Assembly (NCBI GenBank): GCA_031286695.1
Contig: JAITTY010000010.1
Span: 186,001-250,000 of the forward strand
Source of the DNA: Sphingobacterium sp.
GTDB taxonomy: Bacteria; Bacteroidota; Bacteroidia; Sphingobacteriales; Sphingobacteriaceae
Direction: 5' to 3'
Length of the DNA: 64,000 nt
Shown here: piece after piece, positions 18,825-28,434 of the stretch
Position numbering within the stretch: position 1 is the stretch's first letter
How the letters are laid out: each line of letters begins with the position of its first letter
Made by a program: the position numbers and the translations under genes
The notes under the pieces: model-generated
Told to the model about the DNA's origin: nothing
What the model saw: only the letters and a program-made list of their open reading frames with translations
Database searches by the model: none

Positions 18825-21800
18825 ATGGTAAATTTCAACTTAACCAAGAAACCATTTTTTGTTTTTCTTGTCTTGACACTGTTATCTTTTCGATGTCTAG
18901 CGGGAACAATAAATGGGGTAATCAAAAACTCGTCGGGGCAACGGCTGGCAGGGGTAAGTATAATTTTGAAAAATCCCGGCAGCAGTTTTTCAACAGCAGC
19001 TTCCAGTGCGAGTGATGGGAGTTTTCGTTTTGCTGATGTACCGAATGGCAAGGGGTATGAACTGACTTTTTCATACATCGGGTATCAAAGCTATGTGGAA
19101 CGAAATGTGCAGGTTTCCGCTGATGGAGCCACCACGCTGTCCATTATTTTGGAGGATCAGGTGAATCAGCTGGAAGATGTTGTCGTGATCGGATACGGTA
19201 AACAGAAGAAAAGCGATTTGACAGGTGCCATTGCATCGCTTTCCAGCAACGAGCTAACGAAAGGAGGAGCGGTGAGCAATGTAGGCCAGGCTCTACAAGG
19301 TAAAGCTTCCGGTGTCGTTGTAACCCAGAATTCAAAGGCCCCGGGTGGTAGCACGTCTATTCGGATTCGCGGAACCAATTCGATTAGTGGAAGTAATGAT
19401 CCACTCTATGTTATCGATGGATTTCCGACAAATAACGGAATCAACATCAATCCTGAAGATATTGCATCCATGGATATCCTTAAGGATGCTTCGGCAACGG
19501 CTATTTACGGATCAAGAGGTGCGAATGGTGTAATTATCATTACGACAAAACGCGGTCGTACAGATCAAAATAATATTACTTATAGTGGTTATGTAGGTAC
19601 ACAGAAGCCAATTGTTCCTTTTACCTTTCTCGATGGAAAGCAGTATATGAATCTTGCAAATGCACTCTACAAAGAAATTCAAGGCCAGGAAAATCAAGAA
19701 TATGCTGTTTACACCAAATCGCAGCTCGAGTCTGATGTCAATACGGATTGGGTGAAGGAAACCATGCGTAACGGCATCTTGCAAAACCATAATCTACAAT
19801 TTTCCGGAGGAGGGGAAAAAACAAAGGTGTTGACAAGTGTAGGTTATTTTGATCAAAAGGGTGTTTTAAAAACGACAGACTTTAACCGGATTTCGGGTCG
19901 TATCAATGTGGATCAAAAGGTAAATGATTATATCCGGACTGGGGCGAGCCTATCGGCGCAGCGAGAAAAATCCAATATGCAGGTTTATGATGGAAATATT
20001 CTTAATTCAAATGTATTATACAGCATATTGACTTATGATCCGACCGTACCTGTTTACAATGCAGATGGAAGCTTTGGAAGACCTCCGGGAGGACAAGGAG
20101 ATAATCCGCTCGCCAACTTGATGTCGCGGATCAATGACGTGCAGCGGGACAAATTGAATGGGAATATTTTTCTTGAAGTAAATCCGATCAAAGAACTGAC
20201 CTTGCGCATGGATGCGGGAACTGAAATAACGCATGATCAATTGGGAAGTTACCTAACCAGAGATTCTTATCAGGGTGGAATAGACGATGGTGTGGCAAGT
20301 CAGGCCGATTTTAATGAAACACATAATCTGATTGATTTTTATGCAACTTATGCGAAGGTATTCAATGAGAAACATAGTTTGAGTGTGATGGCGGGCTATT
20401 CGTATGAGAAATATGTGCGCAATAACAAAGGGATCAATGTAAAAGGGTTTTCGACAGATCTGCTAGAGTATAATAATTTAGGTATGGCTTCGAGTATTAC
20501 AGGAGTAAACTCTGCCAAGGCTGAGAATCTGGTGATCTCTTTCTTCGGACGGGTAAATTATACCTATGCTGATAAGTACCTGTTGACAGCGACTTTACGT
20601 CGTGATGGATCATCGCGCTTTAGTCCCAACCATCGTTGGGGGACCTTTCCTTCAGCAGCTTTTGCATGGAAGGTCAACAATGAAGATTTCATGAAAGAGC
20701 AGCAGCTATTTTCGGACTTGAAATTTAGATTGGGTTATGGAAAGACTGGTAACGACCGTGTTGCTGATTATGCTTCCTATGGTTTGATGGATAATGGCCA
20801 TTATACCTATGATGGTGTGAACAATGCCGGTGGTGTTAAACAAAACCCAGCCTATCCTGAGAACGATAAACTAAAATGGGAATCCACAACACAGTATAAC
20901 GTTGGACTCGATTTTTCATTTTTCAAAAACAGATTAGCTTTTACGTTGGATGCTTACTATAAAAAAACAAACGATTTGTTAGTTAAGAGACCATTGCCGT
21001 ATTACACAGGATATACATCAGGACAGAGTAATTTAGGGACAATGAATAATAAAGGGCTGGAGTTTTCGGTGACCAGTAAGAATATGACTGGAGAATTTAC
21101 TTGGGAAACAAAATTGAATTTAGCGATGAACCGGAATAAGGTATCAAGCTTGGGTGGTGAGCCCGAACAATTTGTGACCTCGTCGAAACCAATGGGTAAT
21201 GTGTCTGAAGAAGCTTATTCGATCATTCGTGTTGGGGAGTCGCTGGGCTCGTTATTTGGTTATAAATACCTGGGTGTGATTCAGCAAGGAGAGAATTATG
21301 CGCCACAGCCAAATTCGAAACCAGGGGATCCTAAATTTGCCGATGTGAATGGCGATGGAACGATAAATTCGGCAGATCGCACGATAATCGGCCGAGGTTA
21401 TCCGAAGTTAAATTTTGGTATGACCAATACGTTTGCCTATAAAAACTTTGATTTGACTGCATTCATCTATGGCAATGTTGGAAACGATCTACTCAATATG
21501 ACACGCATGAATCTGGAATGGAAACGTACCACAGAAGCTTTAAATCGATGGACACCGACAAATACCAACACAGATATTCCGAGAAACGGATTTTATTACA
21601 TGAACTATGGTGGTTATATCAATGACCATTTTATTGAGAATGCTTCCTTTTTGCGCTTGCGTAACTTAACTCTGGGTTATACCATCCCGCTGAAAACCAA
21701 AGCTGTTCAGTCGATAAGGGTATACGGTATGGCCGAGAACTTATTTACGATCAGCAATTATTCTGGATGGGATCCTGAGGTGGATACAAAGGGCTATGAA

Positions 21801-21923
21801 AATGATACTTTGGTTAAAAATAGAGCCGGGAATAATCAGAGTGCCAATGCAGGGGTAGGACTGGATTTTAATTCATATCCTTCGATGCGCTCCTTTACTT
21901 TCGGTGTAAGTGCGACCTTTTAA
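18825..21923 (+). CDS. SusC/RagA-family TonB-linked outer-membrane transporter
   Basis: The frame is open from 18777, but the ATG at 18825, 4 bp after the anti-sigma stop, gives a proper signal peptide (hydrophobic FFVFLVLTLLSF, cleavage near CLAGT), so 18825 is preferred, for 1032 residues. A carboxypeptidase-like domain follows at once (TINGVIKNSSGQRLAGVSI), then LEDVVVIGYGKQ, the plug (IRIRGTNSI, LYVIDGFP, ATAIYGSRGANGVIII) and the barrel. An EF-hand-like loop (DVNGDGTINSADR) lies in the late barrel, common in SusC proteins. No STN domain is present although the gene sits behind a sigma/anti-sigma pair. Its SusD partner follows after 26 bp. Confidence 0.94.
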   Translation: MVNFNLTKKPFFVFLVLTLLSFRCLAGTINGVIKNSSGQRLAGVSIILKNPGSSFSTAASSASDGSFRFADVPNGKGYELTFSYIGYQSYVERNVQVSADGATTLSIILEDQVNQLEDVVVIGYGKQKKSDLTGAIASLSSNELTKGGAVSNVGQALQGKASGVVVTQNSKAPGGSTSIRIRGTNSISGSNDPLYVIDGFPTNNGININPEDIASMDILKDASATAIYGSRGANGVIIITTKRGRTDQNNITYSGYVGTQKPIVPFTFLDGKQYMNLANALYKEIQGQENQEYAVYTKSQLESDVNTDWVKETMRNGILQNHNLQFSGGGEKTKVLTSVGYFDQKGVLKTTDFNRISGRINVDQKVNDYIRTGASLSAQREKSNMQVYDGNILNSNVLYSILTYDPTVPVYNADGSFGRPPGGQGDNPLANLMSRINDVQRDKLNGNIFLEVNPIKELTLRMDAGTEITHDQLGSYLTRDSYQGGIDDGVASQADFNETHNLIDFYATYAKVFNEKHSLSVMAGYSYEKYVRNNKGINVKGFSTDLLEYNNLGMASSITGVNSAKAENLVISFFGRVNYTYADKYLLTATLRRDGSSRFSPNHRWGTFPSAAFAWKVNNEDFMKEQQLFSDLKFRLGYGKTGNDRVADYASYGLMDNGHYTYDGVNNAGGVKQNPAYPENDKLKWESTTQYNVGLDFSFFKNRLAFTLDAYYKKTNDLLVKRPLPYYTGYTSGQSNLGTMNNKGLEFSVTSKNMTGEFTWETKLNLAMNRNKVSSLGGEPEQFVTSSKPMGNVSEEAYSIIRVGESLGSLFGYKYLGVIQQGENYAPQPNSKPGDPKFADVNGDGTINSADRTIIGRGYPKLNFGMTNTFAYKNFDLTAFIYGNVGNDLLNMTRMNLEWKRTTEALNRWTPTNTNTDIPRNGFYYMNYGGYINDHFIENASFLRLRNLTLGYTIPLKTKAVQSIRVYGMAENLFTISNYSGWDPEVDTKGYENDTLVKNRAGNNQSANAGVGLDFNSYPSMRSFTFGVSATF

Positions 21924-21949
21924 TAGCTAATATCTAAATTCGAAATGAC

Positions 21950-23512
21950 ATGAAGACGATTAAAAATAATATAAAATATATCTTGGGTATGGCGAGCATA
22001 GCTTCTGTTTTGAGCTTAAGCTTGAATAGCTGTACTAAACTGGAACCGAAATTATACAGTGATCTCACAACAAAAAACGCTTATTCAACAGAGAGCGATA
22101 TCAATGCTGCATTAACAGGTGTATATACGAGTTTGTCTCCTTATCCAGGGGATGCCTATTTGTATTATGCGGGTTATTTGGTGATGATTACCGATTACGC
22201 AACGGATATAGGTTTTTCAACTGCAGCAGGGGATCCTACACGGATGAGTAACTTTACCTATGATGATAATAATCGGTATTTTAAGTACAATTATCAGAAT
22301 ATGTACCAAGTGATCAGTAACGCAAATATGCTAATCGAACGTATCGAGAATGTCGCGATTCCTGATAATCGTAAAAAGGAAATTATTGCACAGGCTAGAT
22401 TCTTGCGTTCATTATCCTATATGGATCTCACGGATGCTTGGGGACCTGTGCCATTAATTACTACAGTCAAGAATCCAACGGAAAGCTACAATGAACCTTT
22501 GGTTGCTGTCGAAAAGATCGATGCACAAATTGCTGAAGATTGTCAGTATGCTGTCGATAATTTGCCCGAGAAATGGGGGACGGATCTTGGTAGAGCGACT
22601 AAAGGTGCAGCATTGACGCTGATGGGTAAAATGTACATGCGGTCGCATAATTATGAAAAAGCTAAAATTTATATTGATCAGGTTTTGGCTTTGCGTGATA
22701 AGGGGGTGTATAAACTGAATCCTGATTTCAAAAGCGAATGGTCCGATAAAAATAAAATGGACATGGGACTGATCTTTGGCATCTTGCATGAGCCTACATT
22801 AAATGGGGGCGAGATTACTAATCACTTTGGACCGACTGACAATCCCGAAGTACCTGACAGATGGCAGTACTATGGTGTTTCTCTTGATTTCTGGCGAAAA
22901 TATAGTGATCTGGACCCACGTAAAAAGTTTTTCTATTATAATTACACGGGAAAGGCAGTACGGGACAAAAACACAAAGTATGGGTTCTTTTATATGTTAC
23001 CGGCTAAGGGGCAGACTACACCACCAAGTGATACGGTAAAATTCCTCCAAAACGTCGCAACCAAGAAGTATTCCTACGATATGGTTAATAATTCCTATTT
23101 GGATGGACGGACAATACAAGTTTTTCGTTTAGCAGATGTTATTTTGTGCAAAGCTGAAATTGAAAACGCGTTGAGTGGACCAGCAGCAGCATTGCCCTAT
23201 ATTAACGAAGTGCGTAGGAGAGCCGGAGCACCTGAATATGGCCAACATCCGAACTTTCCAATTCCTACCAGTAAGGAAAACATGATTGATGCTCTTGTTG
23301 ACGAACGTGGTTTTGAGCTTGTCTTTGAATACAAAAGACGTCAGGATCTGATCCGCTTAGGACGTTATGAAAAAGTAAGTAATGCTTACCTGAAAGGACG
23401 TGGATTGAAAGAAAATGTGACCGAAGCAATGCGTTATTTCCCTTACCCATTGGAAGAAGCACGTATGCACCAGGAGATGACGACAGCTAATCCATCGCGA
23501 TTGCCTAAATAA
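21950..23512 (+). CDS. SusD/RagB-family nutrient-binding lipoprotein
   Basis: A 520-residue lipoprotein (lipobox NSCTK, Cys28) with the SusD fold: SDINAALTGVYTSLSP at the N-terminus, AQARFLRSLSYMDLTDAWGPVPL in the TPR segment, and FRLADVILCKAEIENAL with LVDERGFELVFEYKRRQDLIRLG near the C-terminus. It is the surface lid of the preceding SusC. Translational spacing of 26 bp suggests tight co-expression. A hairpin with a weak T-run follows, before the sulfotransferase-like gene. Substrate unknown; the downstream enzymes point to a complex, possibly sulfated or phenolic, glycan, which is inference only. Confidence 0.95.
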   Translation: MKTIKNNIKYILGMASIASVLSLSLNSCTKLEPKLYSDLTTKNAYSTESDINAALTGVYTSLSPYPGDAYLYYAGYLVMITDYATDIGFSTAAGDPTRMSNFTYDDNNRYFKYNYQNMYQVISNANMLIERIENVAIPDNRKKEIIAQARFLRSLSYMDLTDAWGPVPLITTVKNPTESYNEPLVAVEKIDAQIAEDCQYAVDNLPEKWGTDLGRATKGAALTLMGKMYMRSHNYEKAKIYIDQVLALRDKGVYKLNPDFKSEWSDKNKMDMGLIFGILHEPTLNGGEITNHFGPTDNPEVPDRWQYYGVSLDFWRKYSDLDPRKKFFYYNYTGKAVRDKNTKYGFFYMLPAKGQTTPPSDTVKFLQNVATKKYSYDMVNNSYLDGRTIQVFRLADVILCKAEIENALSGPAAALPYINEVRRRAGAPEYGQHPNFPIPTSKENMIDALVDERGFELVFEYKRRQDLIRLGRYEKVSNAYLKGRGLKENVTEAMRYFPYPLEEARMHQEMTTANPSRLPK

Positions 23513-23520
23513 CCCGAGCT

Positions 23521-23552
23521 AAAGCGCGCTACGTTCAGTAGTGCGCTTTGTT
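23521..23552 (+). terminator. hairpin after susD (weak terminator or attenuator)
   Basis: A 12-bp stem with one G-U pair (23521-23532 with 23538-23549), a 5-nt loop, then GTTTG. The T-run is interrupted, so partial termination that makes SusC/SusD more abundant than the downstream proteins is the likely effect. Confidence 0.6.
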
Positions 23553-23584
23553 TGATAGACCAATGGAATTGAAATTATTTACAG

Positions 23585-25069
23585 ATGAAACCAATTAAAG
23601 CAATTATTGCACTGATTGTGGTGGCCATAGTGGCATTTGCTGCTTACTATTATTATGCACATCAAGTTGACATTGAGAATATTCAGTTGACTTCTCCCAA
23701 TAATTTACCGCTCAATGCTGCTATTCAGGTGAAACTAAATAAGGCGGAAGCCGTGTATGTGGAGTATTGGAAAGAAGGGGATAAACAGTCTTATAAAACA
23801 ACTGTCTCAAATGCTGCTGTTCAGCATAATATTCACTTAATGACGCTTGAACCAAATACAAGTTATAAGTTTCGGGTTATTATAGATCGGATTATTCCCA
23901 TAAAATCGAGCGAACAATCCTTTAAAACAAGACCGCAATCACCATGGATGGTACACGACTGGATCAAGGCGGATCATCCACACGATGAAAAAGCTTTAGG
24001 CAATGGTTTGGTGCTATTATGCTATCGGGGATTTCCGGGTTATATGGCCATGGTTGACGGCAAGGGAACCATTAGATGGTATTGGCAGGACGAAAAGCTG
24101 GGGGTACGCCTTGCTTCACTGACCCCAAGGGGTACTATCCTTGCCTTATTGGCTCCGGCGAGTAAAGATGAATTTAACAAGCCAAATCAGCCTAGTAAGA
24201 AATCGACAAATGCAAGTTATTACCTGAGAAGCGGCCGTATCGGATTTGTCGGTGGGACAGTTTTGGTTGAAATCGATCTGACGGGTAAAGAAATTGCACG
24301 TATTGATTTAGAAAAAAAGGGGATTATCATGCACCATGATGTGCAGATGGATGACAAGAATAATATTGTAGGCATTGTGCGAGATTTCAGGATTGACGAT
24401 CGCCTCAATCATCCAAAAGATACCCTTTGGGGGGATGCTATTTTGACGATGGATACAAAAGGTAATATCTTGAAGAAATGGTCACCTTGGGAAAAATGGG
24501 ATATTCAGAACGATAAAAAATTGGATAGCCTTAAGCATGACCGATTTCATTTTAATACCATTTCCTTCGATCGTGATAACAATTATCTAACTTCGTCACC
24601 AATAGAAAATCAGGTTTGGAAAATTGATGCCAAAACCGGTGATATTCTTTGGAAATTGGGTAAAGGTGGCGATTACAAATTAAAAGATAGTGAATTGTTT
24701 TATTTCCAGCATGCACCACATATCACAAAAACAGGTGAGCTGTTACTTTTTGATAATGGCGATTTCTCTCCGCGTGATAGTACAACGGCCAATAAACAAT
24801 CACGGGCAATTGCTTTTAATCTTGATCAAAAGAATAAAACGGCAACGTTAGCGTATACAGCCCCAATTCCGAAAAAGCAGTTTACAGCAAGAATGGGGAG
24901 TGCATATGAATTGAATAATGGCAATTTGTTGCAGACAAGCTCGAAAACCGGCAGTGTACTGGTGACGGATAAAACAGGGAAAGTGCTTTGGGAATTAAAC
25001 GCGTATTTTATTCCTTATCGAGCTATTTATGTACCGGAGGAAACTTGGCGTAAATACAGACAAAACTAG
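23585..25069 (+). CDS. arylsulfotransferase (ASST)-like protein, membrane anchored
   Basis: A 494-residue protein with an N-terminal signal anchor (about 5-25), a fibronectin-III-like ASST N-domain (about 33-118) and a six-bladed propeller (about 125-494). The ASST blade motif is clear (ENQVWKIDAKTGDILWKLG). Active-site histidines of the family appear at His250/251 (MHHDV), His322 (FHFNT) and His377 (FQHAPH), the last matching the sulfated catalytic His. The arginine usually found in the SSR motif 18 residues after the second His is replaced by proline (SSP, Pro339). The family transfers sulfate between phenolic compounds outside the cytoplasm. An ASST within a SusCD locus without sulfatases is unusual; true activity and acceptor are unknown. 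Confidence 0.82.
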   Translation: MKPIKAIIALIVVAIVAFAAYYYYAHQVDIENIQLTSPNNLPLNAAIQVKLNKAEAVYVEYWKEGDKQSYKTTVSNAAVQHNIHLMTLEPNTSYKFRVIIDRIIPIKSSEQSFKTRPQSPWMVHDWIKADHPHDEKALGNGLVLLCYRGFPGYMAMVDGKGTIRWYWQDEKLGVRLASLTPRGTILALLAPASKDEFNKPNQPSKKSTNASYYLRSGRIGFVGGTVLVEIDLTGKEIARIDLEKKGIIMHHDVQMDDKNNIVGIVRDFRIDDRLNHPKDTLWGDAILTMDTKGNILKKWSPWEKWDIQNDKKLDSLKHDRFHFNTISFDRDNNYLTSSPIENQVWKIDAKTGDILWKLGKGGDYKLKDSELFYFQHAPHITKTGELLLFDNGDFSPRDSTTANKQSRAIAFNLDQKNKTATLAYTAPIPKKQFTARMGSAYELNNGNLLQTSSKTGSVLVTDKTGKVLWELNAYFIPYRAIYVPEETWRKYRQN

Positions 25070-25124
25070 GCGAAGATTTTAGGAATAAAACTTAATTTTA
25101 AACCTCTTATTGACCAATAAAAGT

Positions 25125-25163
25125 AGCTGCACTACGGACTCATTTTGGGGAAGCAGTGCAGCT
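25125..25163 (+). repeat. inverted repeat in ASST/hydrolase gap
   Basis: A perfect 9-bp inverted repeat AGCTGCACT / AGTGCAGCT (25125-25133 and 25155-25163) with a 21-nt spacer lies in the 160-bp gap. No T-run follows. It could be an operator for an internal promoter or an RNA hairpin. Confidence 0.45.
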
Positions 25164-25229
25164 TGTAAATCGTGTCAGGTTTATAGGAAAGCCTGATAAA
25201 GACAAGAAAAATGAATAAATACTATTCGC

Positions 25230-28200
25230 ATGAAAAAAAGAACAGCCTCTTATCAGCTGGCAATTATCCTTGCCGTATCGTTATTGACAAATTCTGTCCA
25301 AGCACAATTGGCCTACCCTCCGGAGGCGCAGAAGTGGGATGCTGACCTGCTCGGTAATCACCGTGCTGTGCTTCAGGTAAATACGGATCAGAAGGAGGTG
25401 CAGGTTACTATTCCGTGGCGAAATCGCTGGGTTGAGGCAAATCAGCAAGTTATTATCGTCGACAGTGCCAGCAATAAGCAAATCGCACCCAGCTCTTATC
25501 TTTGGATGAATACGGAATCTGGTGGACTACGGTTTAAGCCAATTTCCGGGAAGGGGGTTTACTATGTCTATTATTTACCGTATCAGATGGGTGGCCGCAG
25601 CCGCAATTATCCGGATGCAATTTATCTTAAAAATGCCGTTTCAGCGCCAGCGAAAGTAGCACAACATGGGGCAGGGAACTCAAAAGGAGTTACTGTTGCA
25701 CGCTTTGATGCCGTAGATAAATACAATAGTAATGATCCGATGGAAGTGATTGCGCGTGCAGAAGAGGTTCGGAGTTTTTTGAGTAGAAATGCCAATAGCG
25801 CTTATTATCTTTTTCCCGAACTAAGAGAGTTTCCGATCAAGATGGAAAGCAACCTTCCAAAACGTTGGGTTGAGAAAGAGAAAGCGTTAAATACATTGAA
25901 AGGGATAGGTCAACAGGGCGAGTTCTATGCATTTCAACTGGGACTGTGGTCGCCTAAACAGGAACTCCATGACGTCCAAATTTCTTTCTCGGATTTTAAA
26001 GCAAATGATGGGGCGATTATTCCAGCGAATAGCCTGAATTGTATCAATACCCAAGGTACGGATTATACCGGAAACCCCATGTCGCTCAAGGTGAGCGTAC
26101 CCAAAGATCGGGTGCAGGCATTGTGGTGTGGTATTCAGATACCGGAGAACATAGCAACGGGAACCTACCAAGGTGTAGTCACGGTGAAACCTAAAAATGC
26201 CGTCGCGAAACAGGTTAACGTGGAAATAAAGGTTTCAAATGCTTCAGGAGAAGTATCCAGTGTTGATCAGCCTTGGAAAATGACGCGACTACCATGGCTC
26301 AATTCGACATTGGCCCAAAAAAATACAGTGGTTGCGCCTTATACTGCTATTGAATTAAAAGCGGACTCTACCTTACATATTTTAGGCCGCGAGGTGAAAC
26401 TCCATGCGAGTGGTTTTCCAAAACAGATCAGTACGTTTTTTACGCCCGAATTGACTGAAATATCGTCCAAGGCGAATAATCTCTTATTTGAACCGCTTCA
26501 TTTTCATTTTTATAGTGCTTCAGACGGAAAGGAAATCCAGTTAAAAGCGGGAGGGGTTCAATTCCAGGCCAAAAGTGAAGGAGAATATCGCTGGACGGCC
26601 AAAAACGAATCTTCCGATCTAACGATGGAAGTCGAGGGTACTTTGGAATTTGATGGTTATATGCATTATGTGGTCAAGCTGACGGCACTAAAGGATCTGT
26701 CTTTAAAAGATGCCACAATGCATATCCCAATGATGCCCGATAAGACGGATTATTTTATGGGACTGGGGCAAAAAGGAGGAAAGAGACCTGAACAACTCTC
26801 TTGGAAATGGGATGTGGCTCACAAAAATCAGGATGGTGGCTGGATAGGGGCTGTGGATGCAGGACTTCAGTTTTCGCTTCGCGATGAGCATTATTCTCGG
26901 CCACTCAATACGAATTTTTATCTTCAAAAACCACTTGTGTTGCCGCAGTCCTGGGGCAATGAAAATAAAGGGGGGATAGATATTGGTCTGAAAGGAAAAT
27001 CGGTTTTGGTCAATAGTTACAGCGGAGCCCGTGAACTCAAAAAAGGCGATGTGCTTTATTACAATTTTAACCTGTTAATTACCCCTTTTCACCCGATCAA
27101 TACGGAAGCCCAGTGGAATGAACGGTATTATCATGCATACAAACCCGTTGATTCCGTTGTTGCAAGTGGCTCCAATGTGATCAATATCCACCATGGAAAT
27201 GAAATAAATCCTTACATCAATTATCCATTTATTGCGACAAAAGAAATGAAGCAATATATCGATCAGGCACATGATAAGGGATTAAAAGTCAAGATCTACA
27301 ATACCGTTCGTGAGGTTTCAAATCGGGTTTATGAGCTCTATCCATTGCGTAGTCTCGGCACAGAAGTGTTTTCACCGGGAAAAGGAGGCGGATATTCCTG
27401 GTTACAGGAACATGTGGGTAAAAATTATATCGCAGCATGGTATGTTTCCCAATTTAAAGACGCGGCTATTATCAATAGCGGAATGAATAGGTGGCACAAC
27501 TATTACGTCGAAGGTATGAATTGGTTGGTAGACCATATTGGTATTGATGGAATTTATTTGGATGATGTTGCCTTCGATCGAGTCACCATGAAAAGAATAA
27601 AGCGTGTGCTGACAAAAAATGGAAAACCAGGACTGATCGATTTGCATTCGGCAAATCAATATAATAAAAGCGATGGGTTCAATAATAGTGCGAATTTGTA
27701 TCTGGAACATTTTCCGTACATCAATAGGTTGTGGTTTGGTGAGTACTTTGATTATGAGAATAACCAACCTGATTTTTTCCTTACCGAAGTGAGTGGTATT
27801 CCGTTTGGTTTAATGGGTGAAATGTTGCAAGATGGTGGAAATCCTTGGCGAGGTATGCTTTACGGGATGACCAACAGGATGCCTTATCAAAAATTGACAC
27901 CGGCTGACTTATGGAAAGCATGGGATCAATTTGGCATTAAGGGTAGTAAAATGATCGGGTATTGGTCGCCAAATATTCCTGTTAAAACCGACAATGATAA
28001 GGTACTGACAACCGTTTATAGCCGTGCTGGTAAGGCTATGGTGGCTGTCGCTAGCTGGGCGGAACGTGATGTTGCAGTAAAATTGGCTATAGACTGGGAA
28101 AAATTGGGTATTGATCCTGGAAAAGCGAAACTATCCGCACCACTCATCCCTAATTTTCAAAATGAAGCACATTATAAACTGGGGGATGCGATTTCAGTAG

Positions 28201-28235
28201 AAAAAAATAAGGGCATTTTGTTAATTATTGAATAG
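25230..28235 (+). CDS. putative secreted glycoside hydrolase (GH123-N/DUF6067-like)
   Basis: A 1001-residue protein with a signal peptide (ending near SVQAQ). The first about 340 residues are beta-rich with a segment on NSLNCINTQGTDYTGNP; about 340-630 is a second beta domain. The rest looks like a TIM barrel: VINIHHGNEINPYINYPF, KGLKVKIYNTVREVS, and the strand-end motif GIDGIYLDDVAFDR, whose acidic residues are good catalytic candidates, then LIDLHSANQYNKSDG, EHFPYINRLWFGEYF and GMTNRMPY. This order resembles the large Bacteroidota proteins annotated as glycoside hydrolase domain-containing (GH123 N-terminal/DUF6067). The substrate is unknown. It lies between the ASST-like gene and the DUF5107 gene in the same orientation. 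Confidence 0.72.
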   Translation: MKKRTASYQLAIILAVSLLTNSVQAQLAYPPEAQKWDADLLGNHRAVLQVNTDQKEVQVTIPWRNRWVEANQQVIIVDSASNKQIAPSSYLWMNTESGGLRFKPISGKGVYYVYYLPYQMGGRSRNYPDAIYLKNAVSAPAKVAQHGAGNSKGVTVARFDAVDKYNSNDPMEVIARAEEVRSFLSRNANSAYYLFPELREFPIKMESNLPKRWVEKEKALNTLKGIGQQGEFYAFQLGLWSPKQELHDVQISFSDFKANDGAIIPANSLNCINTQGTDYTGNPMSLKVSVPKDRVQALWCGIQIPENIATGTYQGVVTVKPKNAVAKQVNVEIKVSNASGEVSSVDQPWKMTRLPWLNSTLAQKNTVVAPYTAIELKADSTLHILGREVKLHASGFPKQISTFFTPELTEISSKANNLLFEPLHFHFYSASDGKEIQLKAGGVQFQAKSEGEYRWTAKNESSDLTMEVEGTLEFDGYMHYVVKLTALKDLSLKDATMHIPMMPDKTDYFMGLGQKGGKRPEQLSWKWDVAHKNQDGGWIGAVDAGLQFSLRDEHYSRPLNTNFYLQKPLVLPQSWGNENKGGIDIGLKGKSVLVNSYSGARELKKGDVLYYNFNLLITPFHPINTEAQWNERYYHAYKPVDSVVASGSNVINIHHGNEINPYINYPFIATKEMKQYIDQAHDKGLKVKIYNTVREVSNRVYELYPLRSLGTEVFSPGKGGGYSWLQEHVGKNYIAAWYVSQFKDAAIINSGMNRWHNYYVEGMNWLVDHIGIDGIYLDDVAFDRVTMKRIKRVLTKNGKPGLIDLHSANQYNKSDGFNNSANLYLEHFPYINRLWFGEYFDYENNQPDFFLTEVSGIPFGLMGEMLQDGGNPWRGMLYGMTNRMPYQKLTPADLWKAWDQFGIKGSKMIGYWSPNIPVKTDNDKVLTTVYSRAGKAMVAVASWAERDVAVKLAIDWEKLGIDPGKAKLSAPLIPNFQNEAHYKLGDAISVEKNKGILLIIE

Positions 28236-28262
28236 CAGCAATGTCAAGCTATTAGTGAGAAT

Positions 28263-28313
28263 TCTATCGTAGGTTTTTTGTCCATGCAAAGGAAACAAAT
28301 AGCCTATGATAGA
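28263..28313 (+). promoter_or_regulatory. imperfect intercistronic hairpin
   Basis: Two 19-nt arms (28263-28281 and 28295-28313) pair with two G-U pairs and one mismatch around a 13-nt loop, in the 199-bp gap before the DUF5107 gene. There is no following T-run; a role in mRNA processing or stability is possible. Confidence 0.45.
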
Positions 28314-28434
28314 TTCATTTACTTTGATTTGAAACGACCTGAAGCAACGCCCACCTTGTGGATTTAATCTGCTGACAAGATATATAGTGTCGGGAATGCC
28401 ATTAAAATTGTGAAATTTTTAAATTAAAACGCCA

